From assembly GCA_027624555.1 (NCBI GenBank), contig JAQBWN010000007.1, positions 1 to 32,472 on the forward strand: a stretch of DNA of 32,472 nt, given 5' to 3'. The notes under the pieces were generated by a model. That model worked only from the letters and a program-made list of their open reading frames with translations. It was not told the origin of the DNA and searched no databases. How positions within the stretch are numbered: the stretch's first letter is position 1; each line of letters begins with the position of its first letter. Below, piece after piece: positions 7,427-14,737 of the stretch. The position numbers and the translations under genes were made by a program. Source of the stretch: a bacterium. Lineage in GTDB: Bacteria; Patescibacteriota; Andersenbacteria; UBA10190.

Positions 7427-7975
7427 CTATGTGCTCGTAGTGTCAAAATAAAAGCGAATAGTAGACATATCATACAGGTACAGAGGCGCGCATTTCTTTT
7501 CTCTGTATACATTGAGCGTTTGCACCCCTTTAAACGGAAAAGCATACGATAGAATGAGCGTTTTATCGTTTATGGACTGCTTTGCGAGATACTTCCCTAC
7601 TTGGTCCATATGTTTTGGCATTAAAAAGAAAAAAACAAGCGTTGTATTTTTTGGAAGCGATATACGAAAAAAATTTCCATACATGATGTGTGCTGTTTTT
7701 TTACCTAGTATGCGTATTTGCGCAACAATCCACATAATCGGAGAAAGCTCATACCCTATTGCATAAGCACCTCGAACTGCAGCTTCTGCAATTATCGATC
7801 CATTTCCTGCACCCAGGTCTACAACAATGTCTTTCTGGTCCACTTCAATATCATCAAATGCTTTTTTAACAGCTTTCATTCGAGTAGGCGCCCACGGGGC
7901 GCCGATAACTCCCGCATACGCAGTAGGAATAAGGAACACTGAAAAAATCAGCGCTCCAACAATCAAATAATCCAT
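7427..7975 (-). CDS. Membrane-anchored class I SAM-dependent methyltransferase
   Basis: 182 aa. Residues 3-24 form one hydrophobic segment, followed by an APWAPTR turn and a Rossmann methyltransferase domain. Motif I is VVDLGAGNGS (52-60), and GYELSP (74-79) carries the acidic residue that binds SAM ribose. The arrangement of a TM anchor plus a short methyltransferase core with GYELxP recalls the FAM173/ATPSCKMT type of lysine methyltransferases, but I would not assign a target. The catalytic domain should face the cytoplasm. Its start codon abuts the hsp20 stop with no spacer, so the two are almost certainly co-translated. The low number of C-terminal motifs leaves protein, lipid or small-molecule substrates open. 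Confidence 0.75.
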   Translation of the reverse strand: MDYLIVGALIFSVFLIPTAYAGVIGAPWAPTRMKAVKKAFDDIEVDQKDIVVDLGAGNGSIIAEAAVRGAYAIGYELSPIMWIVAQIRILGKKTAHIMYGNFFRISLPKNTTLVFFFLMPKHMDQVGKYLAKQSINDKTLILSYAFPFKGVQTLNVYREKKCAPLYLYDMSTIRFYFDTTST

Positions 7976-8527
7976 TTATATTGCCTTGACCTTGAGCTTC
8001 CGCGTAACGGCTGTATTTGCTTTTGGGATGCGGACCGTAAGTACACCGTTTTTTATTTTTGCTTCTGCATTATCTGCATCAATTTCAACAGGAAGAATAA
8101 TAGAACGAGAGAACGTTCCCCAATAACACTCCTGGTAGAAAAAATCTTCTGGATCAACGGTGTGTTGCGATCTGCGTTCCCCTCGAATAACTACCATGTC
8201 GTTGGTAATAGATACATCAAGGTCATCTGGAGAAACACCCGCTACTGTACTTTGAATGATGATATTTTCGTCATCTTGGAACACGTCTACCGTAAGCTGG
8301 CCTTCCTGTTCTGCGCCTTCCTCATCGTCTCCTTCTTCGTCAGAAAAATCATCTTCAGTTTCTGGGTCTGGCTCTTCAAGAGCTTCTGTCAACGCTTCTT
8401 CTCCGTATTCATTCCCTTCTAACGGATGGTGCACCTCAAGAGTTTCCTCTGAGTCAGTCACTTCGGGACTATGTAAAACCCTGGCACCTGTTAATCTTTC
8501 AAAAAAACTTCGTGGTTCTTGTGGCAT
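7976..8527 (-). CDS. Small heat shock protein (Hsp20/alpha-crystallin) with acidic N-terminal extension
   Basis: 183 aa. The alpha-crystallin domain occupies about residues 77-180: it starts with QLTVDVFQDDENI, includes VAGVSPDDLDVSI, and ends with the family signature GVLTVRIPKAN. Hsp20 proteins are ATP-independent holdases that bind unfolding proteins. Unusually, the N-terminal ~75 residues are strongly acidic, with runs of Glu and Asp around residues 45-75, instead of the hydrophobic arm that usually binds clients. The C-terminal I-x-I anchor is not obvious; the tail ends KLKVKAI. It lies between valS and the methyltransferase in the same run. An extended -10 box upstream suggests it also has its own near-leaderless promoter. 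Confidence 0.9.
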   Translation of the reverse strand: MPQEPRSFFERLTGARVLHSPEVTDSEETLEVHHPLEGNEYGEEALTEALEEPDPETEDDFSDEEGDDEEGAEQEGQLTVDVFQDDENIIIQSTVAGVSPDDLDVSITNDMVVIRGERRSQHTVDPEDFFYQECYWGTFSRSIILPVEIDADNAEAKIKNGVLTVRIPKANTAVTRKLKVKAI

Positions 8528-8536
8528 ATTACGTTT

Positions 8537-8542
8537 ACTATA
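8537..8542 (-). promoter_or_regulatory. Extended -10 box (TGATATAGT) of hsp20
   Basis: On the minus strand TG-A-TATAGT lies 9 nt before the hsp20 ATG at 8527, so the 5' leader would be 2-3 nt. The box overlaps the last codons of valS. Confidence 0.5.
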
Positions 8543-10690
8543 TCACAACGCAGGCCAATCTTCCACCAAAAGCAACGACGAATTTTCTGCATCTTTTTTC
8601 TTTGGTATGTGATGCCATATTTCTTCTGTGATAAACGGCATACATGGATGTAGCATGATAATGCTGTTTTTTAAAATACATATAAGCAATTGTTGACGAG
8701 ACTGTTTTGCATGTTCGTCTTCACTGCTTAAAATACTTTTACTTTCCTCAATGATACTATCCGCAAATCTATGCCACACATAGTGGTATAACTTTTCTGC
8801 AGCCAAGTGGAACCGATACTCCTCAAAATCCAAGGTTACTTCTTTTGTACTATCCGCAAGCTCTTGCAAGAGCTTTTTATCTGAGTCAGCAGTTATCTTA
8901 GTTTCATCTATTTCGATATTTTCCGTGTTTGTAAATACAAATCGAGAAATATTCCACAACTTATTCGCAAAGTTTTTATATGCTTTGATTTTGTTTTCCG
9001 CAAGAGATGTATCGCTTCCTGGCGGATTCCCAATAACAAGAGCCATCCTCAGTGCATCCGTTCCAAATTTGTCGATGATATCTATAGGATTAATGACATT
9101 TCCTTTACTTTTGCTCATCTTTTTGCCTTGGGCATCGTTCACTAATCCATGTAAATACACCGTATGAAAAGGAACTTGTTTTTCCAAATACAGGCTAAAA
9201 ATAACCATGCGAGGCACCCATTTAAATATAAGGTCATGCCCGGTTTCCATTATGTCTGTTGGGTGAAACGTTTGGTAGTCTCTGCCCCTACTATACCCCA
9301 ATGCAAGCAGTGGCCATTGCCCAGAAGAAAACCACGTATCGAACGTATCTGTATCTTTTCTTACTTCACTTTTACACTCCGGGCACGCCGTTGCTTCATC
9401 TTGCAAATCAGGGAATGCAAACTCACACACCGTACAAATTTTTGCAGGAATAGGTATTCCCCACACAATTTGCCTCGATATATTCCAATCGATACTGTGT
9501 TCCATCCAATATTTGAATATCTTTTCGTAATTATCAGGAATAAACTTTATTTTGCCTGCCTCAACTGCATCGAGGGCAGTTTTTGCCAAATTCTCCATTT
9601 TCACAAACCACTGATCCATAATCTGCGGCTCTATTGGCGTATTACACTTGTAGCAACATGGGACATTGTGCGCATATGCTTCGTCAATTTTTACGACAAG
9701 ACCTTTTGCGTGCAGCTTTTCAATTATTTTTGGACGAGCATCTCGTATTTTCATACCAACAAATTCCCCCGCACATGCAAGCAACTTTCCTCGCAGGTCA
9801 ATAACTTGTTCTTTTGGCAAATCATGTTTTTTTGCTATTTCGAAATCTGCTGCGTCATGCCACGGAGTAATTGTCATCACACCCGTCCCAAATTCCATAT
9901 CAATAGAATCGTCTTTAATAATTGTTGCCGTTACGCTCCCACTTATCCACTCTGTCTCAAACGTGTCTCCATGTTTATACGTAGCGTATCTTGTATCATC
10001 GGGATGCATTACCACATATTTATCGCCAAATTTTGTTTCTGGACGCGCAGTGGCTATGACAAACGGGCCATACTGCAAGTAATACAGCGGGTCCTTTTTT
10101 TCTTCCGCAATCGTTTCTACGTCAGAAAGCGTTGTTTGATGCTTAGAGCACCAGTTCACAATTCTTTTTCCGCGAAATACCAGCCCGTCGTTGTACATTT
10201 TTTGGAACGTTTTTTGCACTTCCAGTACAACATCTGGGTCCAATGTAAATTTTTCACGAGACCAATCACAAGAAGCCCCAAGTCGCTTCACCTCGTTTTC
10301 CATATGCTTCTTATTCTCTATCGTAAAGTCGTATATTTCTTTGTATAAATCTTTTGAATCCATGCTAAACCTGGAACGACCTTCTTTCTCGAGTTTTTTT
10401 TCGTATACTATTTGAGTTTCAAAACCGGCATGGTCTGCTCCAGGAACCCAAAGCGCTTTAAAACCGCGCATACGTTTGTAGCGCGTCATAATATCTTCTA
10501 GCGTAATAAAAAGCGCATGGCCAGCATGCAAATGTCCGTTTGCGTTCGGTGGAGGCATAATAATGGTAAACGGTTTTTTGTGCCGTTTTGGCAAGTTGTC
10601 TGGGTTAAAAAAACCAGACTCTTCCCAGGCTGCGTATATCCTGCCCTCAGTATCGCCTGGTTCATACGGTTTTGTGAACTTTTCATGCAT
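8543..10690 (-). CDS. valS: Valyl-tRNA synthetase, compact form
   Basis: Class I synthetase that charges tRNA-Val and edits mischarged Thr. The HIGH motif is HLHAGH (residues 53-58) after PPPNANG, and the KMSKS loop is KKMSKSKGN near residue 525. Between them lies the CP1 editing domain, and CTVCEF followed by CPEC is a zinc knuckle around residue 420. The frame extends 14 codons upstream, but I chose ATG 10690 because the protein MHEKFTKPYEPGDTE then begins as family members do. At 715 aa it is much shorter than the roughly 880-950 aa of model bacteria: the C-terminal coiled-coil tRNA arm is missing. It is the first gene of a six-gene minus-strand run ending at murI. Confidence 0.95.
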   Translation of the reverse strand: MHEKFTKPYEPGDTEGRIYAAWEESGFFNPDNLPKRHKKPFTIIMPPPNANGHLHAGHALFITLEDIMTRYKRMRGFKALWVPGADHAGFETQIVYEKKLEKEGRSRFSMDSKDLYKEIYDFTIENKKHMENEVKRLGASCDWSREKFTLDPDVVLEVQKTFQKMYNDGLVFRGKRIVNWCSKHQTTLSDVETIAEEKKDPLYYLQYGPFVIATARPETKFGDKYVVMHPDDTRYATYKHGDTFETEWISGSVTATIIKDDSIDMEFGTGVMTITPWHDAADFEIAKKHDLPKEQVIDLRGKLLACAGEFVGMKIRDARPKIIEKLHAKGLVVKIDEAYAHNVPCCYKCNTPIEPQIMDQWFVKMENLAKTALDAVEAGKIKFIPDNYEKIFKYWMEHSIDWNISRQIVWGIPIPAKICTVCEFAFPDLQDEATACPECKSEVRKDTDTFDTWFSSGQWPLLALGYSRGRDYQTFHPTDIMETGHDLIFKWVPRMVIFSLYLEKQVPFHTVYLHGLVNDAQGKKMSKSKGNVINPIDIIDKFGTDALRMALVIGNPPGSDTSLAENKIKAYKNFANKLWNISRFVFTNTENIEIDETKITADSDKKLLQELADSTKEVTLDFEEYRFHLAAEKLYHYVWHRFADSIIEESKSILSSEDEHAKQSRQQLLICILKNSIIMLHPCMPFITEEIWHHIPKKKDAENSSLLLVEDWPAL

Positions 10691-10763
10691 ATATGTGTAT
10701 GCATAGTATGCCCCACAACGGGTAAAAATCAATCTGGCGGAGTTAACCCCTTGGAGTTATGCT

Positions 10764-11222
10764 ATGGAACAGATGTCATACACTATTGCTATTGAATCAA
10801 CTGAAGCATTAGATCAAGTGGCTACGCCCGAAGGGTTTACTTGCAACGAAGCCCAAAAGGCGTGTATGCCAGCATTTGTATTTAGTATTGCAGGGCAATC
10901 TGGTTTCAGGCGCGCACTCGAACACCTGGTTGACTGCCGCAAAAAAGACTGTTCTTCTCTCAAGAAAAAGGTTCGAGAAAGCATGCACGAAAAAGTAAAA
11001 TGGTTATTTTCTGAACATGCTCTTCTTGGCTGCATGGAGTGCCAATCGTTTCTCTACGGAGCAAAAAGTCCGCTAAAATTAAACGAAAGCAAGAATTTTT
11101 CTACAACAGCGCTACACCTATCCGTTTGTTCGCATGAAGGGTGTGCAAAACTCCGACGTTCTGTTCTTCTTACGATTCGCGATTCCGTGAGTCCGTCAGC
11201 AACGAGTAAAGACCTGTTTTAG
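10764..11222 (+). CDS. Unknown protein with eight cysteines in four pairs
   Basis: 152 aa, not recognised. Eight Cys residues occur as four pairs: 27/34, 58/63 (DCRKKDC), 90/93 (CMEC) and 122/127 (CSHEGC), with His124 in the last. This suggests one or two structural metal sites, but no known zinc-finger family is evident. No signal peptide or membrane segment is seen. A GGAG Shine-Dalgarno (10753-10756) lies 7 nt before ATG 10764, which supports this start over the in-frame ATG at 10773. It is divergent from valS, and its last 53 bp overlap the 3' end of the convergent tsaD. The good RBS, regular Cys pairing and lack of a competing frame over most of its length argue that it is real. Confidence 0.65.
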   Translation: MEQMSYTIAIESTEALDQVATPEGFTCNEAQKACMPAFVFSIAGQSGFRRALEHLVDCRKKDCSSLKKKVRESMHEKVKWLFSEHALLGCMECQSFLYGAKSPLKLNESKNFSTTALHLSVCSHEGCAKLRRSVLLTIRDSVSPSATSKDLF

Positions 11223-12279
11223 AAAAACTTTCAATACTTACTCTGGCCACTGCATCCACTTCTTGCCAATTCTTTTTTCTGCCCGCTTCATACGCAAATA
11301 ACCCCGCTTGCCCGATCATGGTAGCGTTATCGCCACATAGTGCCTGAGGCGCAACACATAATTTGACTGCATGCGCATCTGATTCTTTCTGAATCCGTGA
11401 ACGCAAAGCACTATTTGCCGCTACACCGCCCGCAAGCAATACTGAGCCGTATTTCTTTTTTTTCATTGCGTTTACCAACTTCCCCGCTAAACAGTCTATA
11501 ACAGCTAATTCAAAACTTGCTGCAATATCTGCCCGAACTTGTTCCGAAAGATCTTTACCAAGTTCTTGCAATTTATATAACACAGACGTTTTAAGACCGG
11601 AAAAACTAAAGTCTAAATCGTGAGAATTACTCATAGGACGCGGAAATGCAAACACCTCGCTGTTCCCTCGTTTTGCTAACTCGCTCACTTTAGGACCCCC
11701 CGGGTACGACAACTGCAACATTCTCGCCACTTTATCAAACACTTCCCCCGCAGCATCGTCTCTAGTTTGCCCGAGAATTTTATAGGTTAAATGGTTTTCT
11801 ATTTCTATAAGCATGGTGTGCCCGCCAGAGACTATCAGCCCGAGCGCGGGCATCGAGCTTATAGCTTCGTTAGCTGCATTAGCTTCGTTAGCTTCTCTGC
11901 TTAGCAATGCAGAATATATATGCCCTTCTATATGATGAACGGGAACTATCGGCTTATTCCATGCAAACGCTAACGTTCTCGCGGCTTGCACGCCAACTGC
12001 GAGTGCGGGCATGAGGCCAGGGCCAACAGTTATTGCAATTGCATGCACACTATCTTTGTTCACATTCGCCTGTTGCATAGCATTTGTAATCATCGGACCA
12101 ATCACTTGCAGATGTTCCCGAGCAGCAACTTCCGGCACTACCCCGCCAGTTGATTCATGGATAGATTGTGAAGCTATGAGTTCAGATAGCACGCGAATAT
12201 CACCGTTTTCTTTTTGCACAACAGAAACGCCCGTCTCATCGCACGAAGACTCAATTGCAAGTAAAGTGATTTGTTTCAT
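11170..12279 (-). CDS. tsaD: tRNA N6-threonylcarbamoyladenosine (t6A37) synthase subunit
   Basis: 369 aa, ASKHA-fold TsaD (Gcp/Kae1/YgjD family). With TsaB/TsaE and TsaC it transfers threonylcarbamoyl to A37 of tRNAs reading ANN codons. The N-terminal AIESSCDETG phosphate loop is intact, the metal-binding HxxxH is His116/His120 in HHIEGH, and the C-terminal GGVAANSALR and CGDNATMIG motifs are present. Just after the metal site is a low-complexity Ala/Asn/Glu insert encoded by four 9-bp repeats (11863-11898). The gene starts 13 bp after tRNA-Glu on the same strand, so the two probably share a promoter. Its 3' end overlaps the convergent Cys-rich gene. TsaB, TsaC and TsaE are not in the window. 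Confidence 0.95.
   Translation of the reverse strand: MKQITLLAIESSCDETGVSVVQKENGDIRVLSELIASQSIHESTGGVVPEVAAREHLQVIGPMITNAMQQANVNKDSVHAIAITVGPGLMPALAVGVQAARTLAFAWNKPIVPVHHIEGHIYSALLSREANEANAANEAISSMPALGLIVSGGHTMLIEIENHLTYKILGQTRDDAAGEVFDKVARMLQLSYPGGPKVSELAKRGNSEVFAFPRPMSNSHDLDFSFSGLKTSVLYKLQELGKDLSEQVRADIAASFELAVIDCLAGKLVNAMKKKKYGSVLLAGGVAANSALRSRIQKESDAHAVKLCVAPQALCGDNATMIGQAGLFAYEAGRKKNWQEVDAVARVSIESFSKTGLYSLLTDSRNRES
11863..11898. repeat. Four 9-bp tandem repeats inside tsaD
   Basis: Units AGCTTCGTT, AGCTGCATT, AGCTTCGTT and AGCTTCTCT follow each other without gaps. On the coding strand they encode an Ala/Asn/Glu-rich stretch between the HHIEGH site and the LGLIVSGGH strand. The repeats keep the frame and look like slippage in a surface loop. 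Confidence 0.8.
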
Positions 12280-12292
12280 ATTTTCCGTTATG

Positions 12293-12364
12293 CAGCTCCA
12301 AGGGGAATCGAACCCCTATTGCCAGAGTGAAAATCTAGCGTCCTAGCCATTAGACGATGGAGCC
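12293..12364 (-). tRNA. tRNA-Glu (UUC)
   Basis: A full cloverleaf is readable on the minus strand. The acceptor stem GGCTCCA/TGGAGCT has a terminal G-U pair, the anticodon stem is CTAGA/TCTGG with loop TTTTCAC giving anticodon TTC, and the T-arm is AGGGG/CCCCT around TTCGATT. The 3' CCA is not encoded, so a CCA-adding enzyme must supply it. It lies 13 bp upstream of tsaD on the same strand. Confidence 0.93.
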
Positions 12365-12405
12365 GTATCCTCTTTTTTAGCAGGTTTATTCAGAAATGTC
12401 CATGA

Positions 12406-12434
12406 TTTGTAGCAATTTTCTACCCCCGTTGCAA
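12406..12434 (-). promoter_or_regulatory. Promoter for tRNA-Glu (and probably tsaD)
   Basis: On the minus strand TTGCAA (12429-12434), a 17-bp spacer and TACAAA (12406-12411) preceded by TGC form a -35/extended -10 promoter about 40 bp upstream of the tRNA. The TGCTACAA core matches that of the promoter at 24465. Confidence 0.55.
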
Positions 12435-12454
12435 ACTTGGCGACATCTTTCTAG

Positions 12455-12475
12455 CCCCTCCTTCGTAAGGAGGGG
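12455..12475. other. GC-rich 9-bp hairpin between terminator and tRNA promoter
   Basis: CCCCTCCTT (12455-12463) pairs perfectly with AAGGAGGGG (12467-12475) around a 3-nt loop. No T-run follows on either strand, so it may be a back-up transcription roadblock or an RNA-stabilising 3' structure for the zinc-ribbon transcript. Confidence 0.5.
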
Positions 12476-12490
12476 GAATTCTCATAACAG

Positions 12491-12510
12491 AAAACCCCAC
12501 TTTCGTGGGG
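12491..12510 (-). terminator. Intrinsic terminator of the zinc-ribbon gene
   Basis: On the minus strand CCCCAC-GAAA-GTGGGG is a 6-bp stem with a GAAA tetraloop, followed by TTTTCTGTT. It begins 24 bp after the stop codon at 12535. Confidence 0.85.
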
Positions 12511-12534
12511 CTTATTGCTACTTACGCTAATCGA

Positions 12535-12831
12535 TTACATTCGATCTCGTTTGTAATGCTCTCGGCAGTAAACCGGTCGGCCTTCTGAAGGCTGGAACGG
12601 AACTTGCGTTGGCTGTCCGCATGTTGCGCAAACTGCGTCAAACATTGGACGGTCTCCACCGCTGAATCCGCCTCGTCCTGCTCCTCCTGTTTCTTGTCCT
12701 TTCATCTCGCGGAAACAATTGTTGCAGTACACTGGTCGATCGCCTGAAGGTTGAAACGGAACTTGCGTTTCGTTTCCACACTTGGAACAGGTAGCGTCAA
12801 ACATTGGACGATCTGAGTTAAATGAATTCAT
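12535..12831 (-). CDS. Duplicated CxxC zinc-ribbon protein
   Basis: 98 aa made of two near-identical halves joined by a Gly-rich linker (residues 43-60). Each half reads RPMFDA.C..C followed by TQVPFQPS (second half) or the near match ETQVPFQPS, then RPVYC. The ligands are Cys15, Cys18, Cys36 and Cys39 in the first half, and Cys68, Cys71, Cys89 and His92 in the second, so the second site is C3H. Such CxxC-x17-CxxC ribbons are, to my knowledge, common in CPR genomes; their function is unknown, with nucleic-acid or protein binding usually assumed. The start is supported by AGGCGG about 9 nt upstream. It has its own promoter, an unusual hairpin leader and its own terminator, which suggests separately regulated, possibly high expression. 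Confidence 0.85.
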   Translation of the reverse strand: MNSFNSDRPMFDATCSKCGNETQVPFQPSGDRPVYCNNCFREMKGQETGGAGRGGFSGGDRPMFDAVCATCGQPTQVPFQPSEGRPVYCREHYKRDRM

Positions 12832-12848
12832 ATAAAGTCACCGCCTTT

Positions 12849-12906
12849 CGTTATTAGATATCGAGGCCATAACGCTTATTCTTGACGCTCGATATCTTCG
12901 ATAACG
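12849..12906 (-). promoter_or_regulatory. Hairpin in the 5' leader of the zinc-ribbon mRNA
   Basis: CGTTAT-TAGATATCGAG (12849-12865) is the reverse complement of CTCGATATCTTCGATAACG (12888-12906) apart from a small bulge, giving roughly 16 bp around a 22-nt loop. On the mRNA the second arm ends 2 nt before the AAAGGCGG ribosome binding site, so folding could affect ribosome access or mRNA stability. Confidence 0.6.
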
Positions 12907-12952
12907 AATGCTTCTTACGTCGCGCTTGATCGTCTGTTCCCTCGTGCGTTTA

Positions 12953-12980
12953 CTATTACATAGAATGCAAAGAAATGCAA
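12953..12980 (-). promoter_or_regulatory. Promoter of the zinc-ribbon gene
   Basis: On the minus strand TTGCAT (12975-12980), a 16-bp spacer and TAATAG (12953-12958) would start RNA near 12946 and give a leader of about 115 nt that contains the hairpin at 12849-12906. Confidence 0.45.
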
Positions 12981-12981
12981 G

Positions 12982-14130
12982 TTACTCCCCGTTCACTTTC
13001 CTTACTTCAGGAAATTTATCTTTTGATTGATACTTGGATACAAAATTTTCTTCTCGGATGACTTTGCCCGCTTTTGTTACAATTTGTGCAACTGCAGCAG
13101 TTAACGAACCATCTGGTTTTTTCTCTGTGGTAAATGGACCGTTTATTTTTACTACTCTGCCATCTTTTTTACCCCACACTTCAAATTTTACTTTTGTACC
13201 TGCAATAGATGTTTTTAGGAGTACCGGAGTTGCCATATCGTTTTTAAATCGAAAATCTGGAGCTGGTTGGTACACCGTTGCGTCATACCCCGGAGCGCCA
13301 TAATACGAAACGGGATACGAATGATTTTTTCGGTACGTTACATCTAAACCCGCCTGCATCGCCGCGCGAAATGCTGTAGTTGATACTTGGCATATTCCCC
13401 CACCATATTCCGGAGTTGTAACATTTTCTTTAATTACAAGTTCGGGCAAATATCCATTTTTTTCATCTACTTCGCCCAAATACGTGTTAAAAGCAAATTC
13501 TTCGTTTGGCATAATAACTAATCCATTGAACCGCGCAGTGCCAACTTTTATATTATGCACACGATTTTTCGGACTTCCGGCAAAATTTGTTTCTCCGGTA
13601 GTTAACAAATCAGAAAATTTCAGTTTTTCAAAATCAGCTGCAGAAAATACAGAAGGTCGATACGGCATCATGTACACTGGCACGGCGCCCCTTCCTGCAA
13701 CAAGCGTATTTCTGAGCGCGAGAGACGTTTTCATTCCGTCTACCGTACTTCCCTTTGTTCCGCCCTTTATCAGCATTACTTTTCCATTTTCTCGTACAAA
13801 TCTGCTTTGTTCTCCTATATTATTAACTTTTGGAGAAATATAAATATTCAAATACGAATATATTGCACCCGGACGCAATTGCAACATTACTGTGTCATCT
13901 GAAATACTACGAGTTTTATAGAGTGATTTGGAATCCTTCAAAGATAATTTCCATGTTTTTCCGCCACGTGTAAATTGAATTTGCGTAGAAGAGAGTTTTT
14001 TTGCATTCTCTGCGCTAATTTTTACTTCAGTAAGCAATGGGTCAGCTGCGTGTGTATCCGAAAAAGGGACAAAGAAAACGAGTAGTGCAAATAGCAACGC
14101 GAGATATTTATTTAGTGCAATCAACATCAT
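12982..14130 (-). CDS. VanW family protein, secreted or membrane-anchored
   Basis: About 382 aa from ATG 14130 (an adjacent ATG at 14127 is equally possible). The frame is open 34 codons further, but that sequence overlaps the upstream gene and has no signal character. The chosen start gives a signal peptide: hydrophobic LALLFALLVFFVPFS followed by THAADP. The VanW core lies in the middle: NRVHNIKVGTARFNGLVIMP, EEFAFNTYLG, then GGGICQVSTT and a conserved HSYPVSYYGAPG. VanW was named from vancomycin-resistance clusters; its biochemical role is unknown and likely concerns the cell wall. It overlaps the 3' end of the upstream 3D-domain gene by about 20 bp, suggesting coupled translation of two exported wall proteins. 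Confidence 0.85.
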   Translation of the reverse strand: MMLIALNKYLALLFALLVFFVPFSDTHAADPLLTEVKISAENAKKLSSTQIQFTRGGKTWKLSLKDSKSLYKTRSISDDTVMLQLRPGAIYSYLNIYISPKVNNIGEQSRFVRENGKVMLIKGGTKGSTVDGMKTSLALRNTLVAGRGAVPVYMMPYRPSVFSAADFEKLKFSDLLTTGETNFAGSPKNRVHNIKVGTARFNGLVIMPNEEFAFNTYLGEVDEKNGYLPELVIKENVTTPEYGGGICQVSTTAFRAAMQAGLDVTYRKNHSYPVSYYGAPGYDATVYQPAPDFRFKNDMATPVLLKTSIAGTKVKFEVWGKKDGRVVKINGPFTTEKKPDGSLTAAVAQIVTKAGKVIREENFVSKYQSKDKFPEVRKVNGE

Positions 14131-14722
14131 ATTTATTAGGGTCGTTATATGTCTTTGTAAATAAAAACCAAAACCATTTCTTCTCTGCTTGCAAAGAAGG
14201 TTGAGGAGTAGGGCTGGGTGAAAGCTCTGCACCCACCTCTCCGTATGCCACGATAGTAATATCCAGCTTTTTTCTGCCGAATTCTAATGCTTCGCGCGTA
14301 GAAGTAAACCAAATATCAAGGTAATAGCCACTATACCGCGAGTTCATTCTATCTTCAACGATATATTTTTTATCTGCAATAGAAACAATTGTACCCAAGG
14401 GGAGAAAATTTGTTGCCACAACTCCTGGCCTAACAGTAGTGCCTGCTGCTGTAATGCATGGAGTTGAGTCTGTTTGGTATGGAGATGATGCATACGCACT
14501 TGAAATAACAGTGAGTACCGTTCCCTCTTTCGGACGAATTTGAACCATTTTTCGAATTCCAATTGCTAACCAGATTTTATCTATCCAACTTGTTTGCGGA
14601 GCAGGCATGTTTGGAATCATCACTTCTAAATGCGCTGGGGCAAATGCCAATGCGTGGTTTGCATAAAAAATAATAAAAATACTTCCTAACACAGTTACAA
14701 CAAAACGATTCATACTCATCAT
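14108..14722 (-). CDS. Exported 3D-domain protein (RlpA/MltA-like double-psi barrel)
   Basis: About 204 aa from the ATG at 14722 (others at 14719 and 14713). An N-terminal signal segment, RFVVTVLGSIFIIFYANHALAF, is followed by a linker and a 3D domain: PLGTIVSI, then YIVEDRM and LDIWF with its aspartates, then ALEFGR. In the 3D family these Asp residues form the catalytic or ligand site of peptidoglycan-acting lytic enzymes such as MltA-related and YocH-like proteins. The C-terminus carries a proline-rich segment and a hydrophobic FWFLF patch. The longer open frame upstream runs into the divergent gene and is rejected. It lies just upstream of vanW with overlapping ends, so I infer a two-gene wall-remodelling unit. 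Confidence 0.8.
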   Translation of the reverse strand: MMSMNRFVVTVLGSIFIIFYANHALAFAPAHLEVMIPNMPAPQTSWIDKIWLAIGIRKMVQIRPKEGTVLTVISSAYASSPYQTDSTPCITAAGTTVRPGVVATNFLPLGTIVSIADKKYIVEDRMNSRYSGYYLDIWFTSTREALEFGRKKLDITIVAYGEVGAELSPSPTPQPSLQAEKKWFWFLFTKTYNDPNKYDVDCTK

Positions 14723-14724
14723 GG

Positions 14725-14730
14725 TACACT
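14725..14730 (+). promoter_or_regulatory. Extended -10 box (TGGTACACT) of the 14738 gene
   Basis: TG-G-TACACT ends 7 nt before ATG 14738, predicting an essentially leaderless transcript. It lies within the 15 bp between two divergent start codons. Confidence 0.45.
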
Positions 14731-14737
14731 TGAATAC

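Noticed and set aside
6560-7552. Two + strand open frames (165 and 158 codons) over metG and the methyltransferase
   Set aside because: They are antisense to conserved genes and show no family motif or ribosome site.
9164-10348. A 394-codon open frame on the + strand inside valS
   Set aside because: It is antisense to a clearly conserved synthetase, has aromatic/Cys/Arg-rich composition typical of shadow frames, and lacks recognisable motifs.
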